Shown: positions 58,605 through 64,000 of the stretch, piece by piece
Layout of the letters: every line of letters begins with the position of its first letter
How positions within the stretch are numbered: the stretch's first letter is position 1
Source of the DNA: an uncultured Alphaproteobacteria bacterium
Lineage (GTDB): Bacteria; Pseudomonadota; Alphaproteobacteria; Caulobacterales; Caulobacteraceae
Direction of reading: 5' to 3'
NCBI GenBank assembly: GCA_903822175.1
Contig: CAIJOB010000007.1
Coordinates: 43,224 to 107,223, forward strand
DNA: 64,000 bases
Program-made: the position numbers and the translations under genes
The notes under the pieces: generated by a model
Told to the model about the DNA's origin: nothing
Seen by the model: only the letters and a program-made list of their open reading frames with translations
Databases searched by the model: none

Positions 58605-60428
58605 CTAGAAGTTGAGAATCGCGTTCAGCAGCACCGAATAGTACCGGCTGTCGCCGCTGCTGTTGGACAGAAGATCGCTAAAACCGGAACTCGGCTGGAA
58701 GACCGCCGCCGAACCGCGCAGCACCAGGTTCTGCGTCATCTTCGGGCGCCAGATCAGCGAGGTCGAATAGTCCCAGCCCAGGCTCTTCGGAATCGAACCC
58801 TCGTCGCGCAGGGTCTGCAGGACAGCGGTGTTGTCGAACCACAGATGATTGACGTTGACGCTCCAGCGCACGCGCGGCGTCAGGTCCATGTCCGTGCCCG
58901 CGCCCAAGAGAATGGTGCCGGGGTTGTTGAAGTTGGACTGGCCCTCGTCCTTCGACGAGCGCAGGTCGTTCAGGACCCCGTTGCGGCCGTTGATGCCGAT
59001 GGCGCGACCGCCGCCGACGAAGGGGATCGACTGGCGGATCCAGTAGCTGGTGTCGGCGCCGGCGAACTGCGGGTTCTCGTAGATCGCGTCGAAGCCGGTT
59101 TCCTTGTTGTCGAACGGATGCTTGTCGCCCGACGCCCACAGCGCCGAGCCGCGCACCCGGATCCAGTCGAAGTCGTAGGACGGCTCGACCGCAGCAAACC
59201 ACGCCTGGATGTCCGCCGGCTTGCTGGTGAAGATCGAATTGCGGTCCTTGCCGGTGACGCTGTAGGCCGAGCCGGTGAGGTTCAGGCGGCCAATGTGGCC
59301 GTCGACGTTGTAGCCCAGATAGACCGCGTCGTAGTTGCGGCCCCGCTCGTCGCCGATCAGCGCCGGGCGCACCGGGAAGCCGTTGTCGTCGAAGTGGATA
59401 TGGCCGGCCTCGCGGTCGCGGTCATAGACGACGCTGACCTGCGAGGTGAGGCCCGGGAACGGCAGATCCTGGCGGTAGAGGTTGGCGATGTAGATCGTGT
59501 CGTTGCGCAGCGACTGGCCGATGTCGTTCAGGCCCGAATTGGTGTCCTTCTCGATGCGCTGGAACACCGCCAGATTATATTGCCAGCGGTTGTTGTCGCG
59601 GTCGCCGAACAGCCGGATTCCCAGTTGATTATCTTGGAAAAGAAATCCCCGGAAGTCACTGGAAAATGGCTGAATTCCCACCCGGATCGAATCGAAATCG
59701 TAGCGATCTGAGACATTGCGGATGTGGTAGTCGACGAAGGCTTCCTGCACGCCCACGAAGGCGTCGGTGCGGTGCGTCGGATTACTCGGGCTGATCGACA
59801 GGATGCGCTTCTCGGGCACCTCGGCGTAGTTGTAGTTGAACGCCAGGGTCAGCCGGAACTCGATCTCCGGCGGCTTGTAGGCGGTCGAGCCCTTGGTCAG
59901 CGCCAGGCCCGTGATGATCGTCTGCGAGCCGACGAAGCTTTCGGTGCGCCCGAAGTTGTCGTTGCTGCCGGGCCTGACCGTCGTCTGCGCGCCCACCGGC
60001 AGAGGGAAGCTGCGCGGCTCGATCACGCTGTCGGAGACGCCAGTGAGCGTGAAGAACCAGTCCTGCGTGCCCTTGAGCGGCCGGTCGCCCTTGATGGTGT
60101 TCTGGTTGTAGGGGTCGAACCAGCGCGAGTGGACGCCGACCGCCTCGATCAGCCGCCAGCGGTCGGGGATCGGGATCTGATCGGTGGGGAAGGCATCGGG
60201 CGCAGGCGCGTCGATACCCTTGGGATTGACCTGTACGGCCTCGGCTGGCGGCAGGTCCTTGGGGCGGCCCGGACGGCGGCGGCCATCCAGCGGCGGCGGG
60301 TCGGGCGGCGCGTCTGCGACCGCGCCTCCGGCGGCCTCCAGCAGGTCGCCGATGACGTCAGCCGCCATCGCCCGCTGGGCGAGCGGGAGCGTGCAAATCA
60401 CAAGGGCGAAGAGCAGGCCGCTCCGCAT
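58605..60428 (-). CDS. Outer-membrane beta-barrel protein of the cytochrome cluster
   Basis: A 607-residue exported protein: signal peptide MRSGLLFALVICTLPLAQRAMAA, a Pro-rich N-terminal tail (about 25-75), then a long stretch of alternating hydrophobic strands with aromatic girdles (RVGIQPFSSDFRGFLFQD, LGYNVDGHIGRLNLTGSAY, YDFDWIRVRGSALWASG) and a final strand SVLLNAILNF ending in phenylalanine, the BAM recognition signal. It has no CxxCH. It lies between a decahaem cytochrome and an HbpS-like gene, so a porin that lets a cytochrome pass electrons through the outer membrane is a reasonable inference. I do not recognise a named family. Confidence 0.8.
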   Translation of the reverse strand: MRSGLLFALVICTLPLAQRAMAADVIGDLLEAAGGAVADAPPDPPPLDGRRRPGRPKDLPPAEAVQVNPKGIDAPAPDAFPTDQIPIPDRWRLIEAVGVHSRWFDPYNQNTIKGDRPLKGTQDWFFTLTGVSDSVIEPRSFPLPVGAQTTVRPGSNDNFGRTESFVGSQTIITGLALTKGSTAYKPPEIEFRLTLAFNYNYAEVPEKRILSISPSNPTHRTDAFVGVQEAFVDYHIRNVSDRYDFDSIRVGIQPFSSDFRGFLFQDNQLGIRLFGDRDNNRWQYNLAVFQRIEKDTNSGLNDIGQSLRNDTIYIANLYRQDLPFPGLTSQVSVVYDRDREAGHIHFDDNGFPVRPALIGDERGRNYDAVYLGYNVDGHIGRLNLTGSAYSVTGKDRNSIFTSKPADIQAWFAAVEPSYDFDWIRVRGSALWASGDKHPFDNKETGFDAIYENPQFAGADTSYWIRQSIPFVGGGRAIGINGRNGVLNDLRSSKDEGQSNFNNPGTILLGAGTDMDLTPRVRWSVNVNHLWFDNTAVLQTLRDEGSIPKSLGWDYSTSLIWRPKMTQNLVLRGSAAVFQPSSGFSDLLSNSSGDSRYYSVLLNAILNF

Positions 60429-60432
60429 TCCC

Positions 60433-62397
60433 TTATTTTCCCTGACAGACGTTCTGGTCCTGGGTGTCTAGGAACGGTGCAAACGGACAGTTAACGTAAA
60501 GTAGCCGTTGCGCCGGCGCCGGACCCACAACCAGCTGATCCGCGCGGATCGCGGTGGGCGCTTCGGTGATGCCGACGCGAGCTGAGGCATTGAAAACACC
60601 CAGGAAAGCAGTCATGTCGTCCTGGTCGATGCCGTCGCCGGACACCCCGATGCCGCCGACCAATTTTCCGCTCCGATAAATCGGCACACCGCCCGGAAAA
60701 ATCTGCAAACCGTTCTGCAGGCGATTCTGCCCCGGCGTTGCGTCGGGCAGGAAGGTGCAGCGGGGCGCCGTGTCGGTGGCCGCGGCCCCGGTCACATATT
60801 GCAGGTGCTGACCCAGATTCGTGAGGATCAGCGCCGACTGCAGGCCGGTGGAGAAGATGCTCCACTGGGCGATCGGCCGCGACAGCGGACCGTTCGGCCG
60901 CCCCGCCTGACCATCCGGGAAGAACGGGCGCGCCAGATTGCCGATCGAGCGCATGCCAAACGCGGTCTTGCCGGTCAGCGCGGTCTGGTCGGGGAAGAAG
61001 TCGCGGGTCTTCTGCACAAAGCCGCGGACGTCGGCGCTGGGGTCGCCCAGCAGGTCCGACGCCGCCGATGGGCCGGAGAAGAAGGTCGCCGAACGCGCCT
61101 TCTGCACGGCCACGTCGGTGCCGAACACCGAGGCGTCCGGCGCGCGCACCAGGCCCAGGATCACGCCATGGGTGTCGGTGACGGCGATCGACATCTGGGC
61201 GGTGGAGTCGGCCGGTTGGCGGATCGCGCCGCGCGCGTGGGCCATCACCTTGAAGGCCTCTTCCAGGAGCGCGGTCACCTCGGTGGCGCTGAGCGGGGTT
61301 CCCACCTCCGCGTCGCTGCCGGCGCGCGGCGGATAGCGGTTCTGGCCCGCGCCGTTGGAGAGGATAAAGCCGCCCGGCACCGAGAACTCGGCGGTGGACG
61401 CCTGACGGACGCCCGACGCCTCCTGGCCGAACACCTGGCCGGCCAGCACCGCGCCGCCCGGATAGTACCCCGTCACCGCCGTCAGCGTCCCCGTCCCGGC
61501 CGGCAGGGCGGCGAAGGCCGGCGCGCTGGTCGGGCTGACCTTCAGGGTGGCGCTGGTGGCGTCGGAATAGCGCAGCGTGGTGCCGGCCAGCGCCACCTTG
61601 TCGGCGGTGATATTGACCGGCGGGGTGAAGCCGTTGGTGGCGGCCAGCGCCACGTTCTCTTCGTCGTCGTTGTCGATGTTGGAGACGTCGGGGTCGAATG
61701 CGTAGTCGCCGTCCGACATCACGCCCACGCCGCCGACCAGGACGCCGTTCTTGTAGAGCGGGAAGCCGCCGGGATCGCCGGCCAGGCCAAGCGGCGCGCG
61801 CTTGGGGCCGATGAGGGCGCCGGTCCCACCGGCCGGGGCGAACCGCGCCACCAAATCCGAACACGGCAGGGACGAGAACTGCACCCCGAACAGCGGACCG
61901 CCTTCCAGCCCCTGCGACGCCGGGGCCGGCGGGAAGTGCTCCTGCACGATCATGCTGGCCGTGCGCGTCGAGAACGCCTGCCCGGCCGAGGACAGATAGG
62001 CCCCGGTGATCGCCTTGCTGATCGCCGCCGCGGCGGCCGGCACGACCACGCCCTGAACATCCAGGTTGCCGCTGGGACCCGGCCGGATCGTCGCGGTCGC
62101 CCGCGCGCCGGTCATCGAATAGACCGCCAGCACATTGCCGACCCGGTCGGTGACCGCGATGACCGCGGGCGTGTTGCGCGCCTTCGCCTCGTTCACCGCC
62201 TGGGCGATGACCTGCTGGACGTCGGTGGTGCTCAGCGACTCGGCGCCCGGGAGCGCGTAGGGGCCGGCGGTGACCACCGGCGTCGTGGGGTTGGTGGGCG
62301 TGGAGGTGGAACCGCCGCCACCGCCTCCCCCGCCGCACGCGCCCAGCGCCAGGGCCGCGGCGCAGGCCAGGAAGGTTCCAAACGGCCCACGCTTCAC
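60433..62397 (-). CDS. Lipoprotein with two HbpS/GlcG-like domains
   Basis: A 654-residue lipoprotein starting at GTG 62397, overlapping the stop of the upstream cytochrome (GTGA). The lipobox is LGAC (Cys about 21), followed by a run of eight glycines (after the cysteine) and a Thr/Pro linker. It carries two copies of the GlcG/HbpS fold: the first around TTDVQQVIAQAVNEAKARNTPAVIAVTDRVGN, the second around ALLEEAFKVMAHARGAIRQPADSTAQMSIAVTDTHG. Family members bind haem or metal and respond to redox. Here it may help haem handling for the multihaem neighbours. It is 4 bases from the beta-barrel gene. Confidence 0.8.
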   Translation of the reverse strand: MKRGPFGTFLACAAALALGACGGGGGGGGSTSTPTNPTTPVVTAGPYALPGAESLSTTDVQQVIAQAVNEAKARNTPAVIAVTDRVGNVLAVYSMTGARATATIRPGPSGNLDVQGVVVPAAAAAISKAITGAYLSSAGQAFSTRTASMIVQEHFPPAPASQGLEGGPLFGVQFSSLPCSDLVARFAPAGGTGALIGPKRAPLGLAGDPGGFPLYKNGVLVGGVGVMSDGDYAFDPDVSNIDNDDEENVALAATNGFTPPVNITADKVALAGTTLRYSDATSATLKVSPTSAPAFAALPAGTGTLTAVTGYYPGGAVLAGQVFGQEASGVRQASTAEFSVPGGFILSNGAGQNRYPPRAGSDAEVGTPLSATEVTALLEEAFKVMAHARGAIRQPADSTAQMSIAVTDTHGVILGLVRAPDASVFGTDVAVQKARSATFFSGPSAASDLLGDPSADVRGFVQKTRDFFPDQTALTGKTAFGMRSIGNLARPFFPDGQAGRPNGPLSRPIAQWSIFSTGLQSALILTNLGQHLQYVTGAAATDTAPRCTFLPDATPGQNRLQNGLQIFPGGVPIYRSGKLVGGIGVSGDGIDQDDMTAFLGVFNASARVGITEAPTAIRADQLVVGPAPAQRLLYVNCPFAPFLDTQDQNVCQGK

Positions 62398-63785
62398 TTC
62401 AGCCCCCTCACCTTTTCGGCCACGGCCAGCAGCGCCGCGCGCGCCTCGGCGGGATGGAAGGCGTTGGGATCGCGCACCGCGGAATAGGCGCGGTCGAGAT
62501 CGGGCCGCACGCGGGCGGCCTGGGCGCGGTCGATCGCGCCCTCGGCCACGAGGCCGTTCAGCAGGGTGTCGGCGGCCATCACCGCCTGCGAGGCGCCGGT
62601 GTAGTCGGTGTAGCGCTTGGCGGTCTCGCCGCTCAGCAGGCCCTGGAAGATGGCCAGCGTCTCGGCGCGGCTGAAGTCATGCCGCGCAAAGGCGTCGGCC
62701 AGCGACTTCGAGGTCGCGGCCAGCGCCGTCGCCTTGGCCGCCGCCACGCCGCCGTTCTGGGCCAGCGCCTGGTGGAAGTCGCGGCTCTCGGTCTCGAAAC
62801 GTCCGGCGAGGGCGGGCGCCGCCACCTTCGCGGCCGCCGACAGCATGATCATGTTGGCGTCGTTGAACGGCGGCGCGCCTACCGGGATCGGCCGGCCCGG
62901 GTTGGGCTCGGAGACCGGCCGCCACTTGGGATCGTCGGACGAGAAGGTCCGGTGGCAGCTCTGGCAGTCGAAGAACACGAAATCGGGGAAGGCGCCGCCG
63001 GTGTGGCGCGGGCCGTAGAGCGTCAGCGTCCGATCCAGCGCCATGGCCTGACCGACCGCCCAGGTCTTCACCGGCCCGGCGATGACCTTGTGGCGAGCCG
63101 AATAGTCGGCGTCGATGTCGTGGTGCTTCTGCAGGCTGGTGAACAGGTCGAGTTCGAAGCTGATCTGCGGGTGGCCGGCGGCCATCAGCCGGTGGCTGAC
63201 GAACTGGTGCTCGCCCGAGCCGCCGAAGTGGCAGTCGAGGCAGCGCGCGGCGCGGGTCTTGGGATCGTCCAGCGCGATCATGCCGCGCTCGACGTTGGCG
63301 GCATGAGTCGCGCCCACCGCATAGTGGCTGGCGATCCAGCCGCCGGCCCCGCCGTGGCAGGCCTCACAGCCGACGCCGTCGGAGATCTGGAAGCGCGCGC
63401 CGCGCTGGCCGGCCGCGACCGGATCGGCGTGGCAGGCCAGGCAGGCCGGCGCCTTCTCGGCCGGCCCGATGTCCAGGCGCTTGGCGATGGCCTCGGCGCG
63501 GGGCTGGGTCAGCACCTTCCACGCGCGGCTGTGGGCGCCGGCTTCGGTGTGCGGATCCTGCCAGGTGATCAGCTCGTTCTGGCGCACCACCAGGCCGCTG
63601 GCCACCGGACGGCTGTGGCAGGTGGAGCCGGCGCAGGTGGCGACGCCCTCGTGGACGCCGGCGCGGCCGGCGACGGGTTCCGGGTCGGCCAGCACGCTCG
63701 GCGCAAGGCTCAGCGCCACGACGGCGGCAAGCGCGGCGCAGAGAAAGCCGATCACTCCGTTTGCATGTCCCCGCCCCATCGCCAC
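62394..63785 (-). CDS. Multihaem c-type cytochrome with a CX4CH and four CxxCH sites
   Basis: A 463-residue exported cytochrome. A hydrophobic signal (VIGFLCAALAAVVALSLAPSVLA) is followed by CAGSTCH (C51-C56-H57), a CX4CH site like those of tetrahaem cytochrome c3. CLACH, CEACH, CLDCH and CQSCH come next. The first half resembles cytochrome c554-type proteins; the C-terminal ~170 residues are helical and haem-free. It is the first gene of the second redox run, with upstream space shared with the IS element. It probably passes electrons between the inner membrane or periplasmic pool and the other cytochromes of the run. Confidence 0.88.
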   Translation of the reverse strand: MAMGRGHANGVIGFLCAALAAVVALSLAPSVLADPEPVAGRAGVHEGVATCAGSTCHSRPVASGLVVRQNELITWQDPHTEAGAHSRAWKVLTQPRAEAIAKRLDIGPAEKAPACLACHADPVAAGQRGARFQISDGVGCEACHGGAGGWIASHYAVGATHAANVERGMIALDDPKTRAARCLDCHFGGSGEHQFVSHRLMAAGHPQISFELDLFTSLQKHHDIDADYSARHKVIAGPVKTWAVGQAMALDRTLTLYGPRHTGGAFPDFVFFDCQSCHRTFSSDDPKWRPVSEPNPGRPIPVGAPPFNDANMIMLSAAAKVAAPALAGRFETESRDFHQALAQNGGVAAAKATALAATSKSLADAFARHDFSRAETLAIFQGLLSGETAKRYTDYTGASQAVMAADTLLNGLVAEGAIDRAQAARVRPDLDRAYSAVRDPNAFHPAEARAALLAVAEKVRGLK

Positions 63786-63910
63786 TCCAACGATGCCCCA
63801 GCGGGAATCTTAGCGCCCCGCAGTCGGCTTAGGTAGCAGTAATCCCGGGCGCCACGAAACACTGTCCGCCGTCAGCACCAGTGAGACAGATTCAGGGTTC
63901 CAGCTAACGG

Positions 63911-63963
63911 AGGGTTTTGGTCTCATCGCAGTGACGTAGGAACGAAGATGAGATCAAAACCCT
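63911..63963. promoter_or_regulatory. 17-bp inverted repeat over the transposase start
   Basis: AGGGTTTTGGTCTCATC (63911-63927) faces GATGAGATCAAAACCCT (63947-63963) with one mismatch and a 19-base loop holding the ribosome site AGGAA (63938-63942). The start codon at 63948 is inside the second arm. RNA entering from an outside promoter would fold and hide it, as described for IS10/IS50-type protection against read-through. Use here is inferred. Confidence 0.65.
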
Positions 63964-64000
63964 TGCCCTCGAAGACGACCCCCGGTGAACGGGTGGTGAA
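63948..64000 (+). CDS. IS3-family transposase OrfA, N-terminal 17 residues
   Basis: ATG 63948 opens MRSKPLPSKTTPGERVV before the window edge, preceded by AGGAA at 63938-63942. This peptide is the usual start of OrfA from IS3-family elements that continue with KDIRRATRK and a helix-turn-helix. Only the first 17 codons are visible, so completeness cannot be judged. Confidence 0.7.
   Translation, partial: MRSKPLPSKTTPGERVV

Larger units (their letters stand above)
63882..64000 (+). mobile_element. IS3-family insertion sequence, left end (runs off window)
   Basis: The sequence past the cytochrome gene holds a transposase start (63948) with the sequence type of IS3-family OrfA proteins. The left terminus is uncertain. 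A TG-starting block at 63882 (TGAGACAGATTC) or an earlier TG at 63863 could be the inverted repeat. The other end and target duplication lie outside the window. Confidence 0.6.

Overview
This 64-kb window is GC-rich bacterial chromosome, most likely from an alphaproteobacterium of the Caulobacterales (Caulobacter/Phenylobacterium-like). The placement is inferred from base composition, tightly packed ATGA/GTGA-overlapped operons, many secreted peptidases and acylases, and the gene families present. No rRNA, tRNA or CRISPR array was seen. Coding density is very high and no gene-free stretch exceeds about 205 bases.

Layout. 1-1576 (-): a YtrA-type GntR regulator with an ABC transporter whose permease runs off the left edge. 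1772-4998 (+): an overlapping ATP-grasp ligase / LLM flavin monooxygenase pair, a CPBP membrane protease and a small secreted protein. 5005-9071 (-): OPT transporter, TMEM175-like channel and secreted esterase. 9178-16516: a TetR regulator with a tetO-like palindrome, S9 peptidase, FMN reductase, Tat-exported amidase, small exported proteins and a frameshifted secreted-protein gene. 16600-25632: a two-subunit acyl-CoA dehydrogenase, a sorbosone-dehydrogenase-like lipoprotein, tandem VOC proteins, a penicillin-acylase-type hydrolase, an SDR and a thiolase. 25767-33587: YCII-like protein, a methyltransferase/pyruvyltransferase-like fusion, free-methionine sulfoxide reductase, a coupled S9 + M28 peptidase pair and a hybrid histidine kinase.

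33689-43200 is the first redox region: a ccmF-ccmG-ccmH-ccmI cytochrome c maturation operon (-) diverges from a three-gene cassette (+). The cassette encodes (i) an 814-residue fusion of an FAD/NAD(P) oxidoreductase, two cyclic-nucleotide-binding domains and four [4Fe-4S] motifs, (ii) a membrane protein with two His-x13-His helices (a di-haem cytochrome b pattern) and (iii) a membrane-anchored protein with an N-terminal FHA domain and ten CxxCH haem sites. 43332-53468 holds a small lipoprotein, glutamate dehydrogenase, an acetolactate-synthase-like enzyme with an aldehyde dehydrogenase, a cAMP-phosphodiesterase-like enzyme coupled to a CHASE2 adenylate cyclase, a GNAT protein and a carboxylesterase.

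53550-63785 (-) is the second redox region: a five- to six-gene run whose core is a CX4CH/CxxCH multihaem cytochrome, a two-domain HbpS/GlcG lipoprotein, an outer-membrane beta-barrel and a 1303-residue decahaem cytochrome with C-terminal LVIVD repeats. The right edge (from about 63882) is the left end of an IS3-family element, with a hairpin covering its transposase start.

Working model (inference): the cassette moves electrons from NAD(P)H through FAD, iron-sulfur clusters and b haems to a periplasmic decahaem domain, with cyclic-nucleotide and phosphothreonine inputs. The second cluster resembles a porin-cytochrome conduit across the outer membrane. The Ccm operon and the cyclase/phosphodiesterase pair lie between or beside them and could supply haem attachment and the second messenger.
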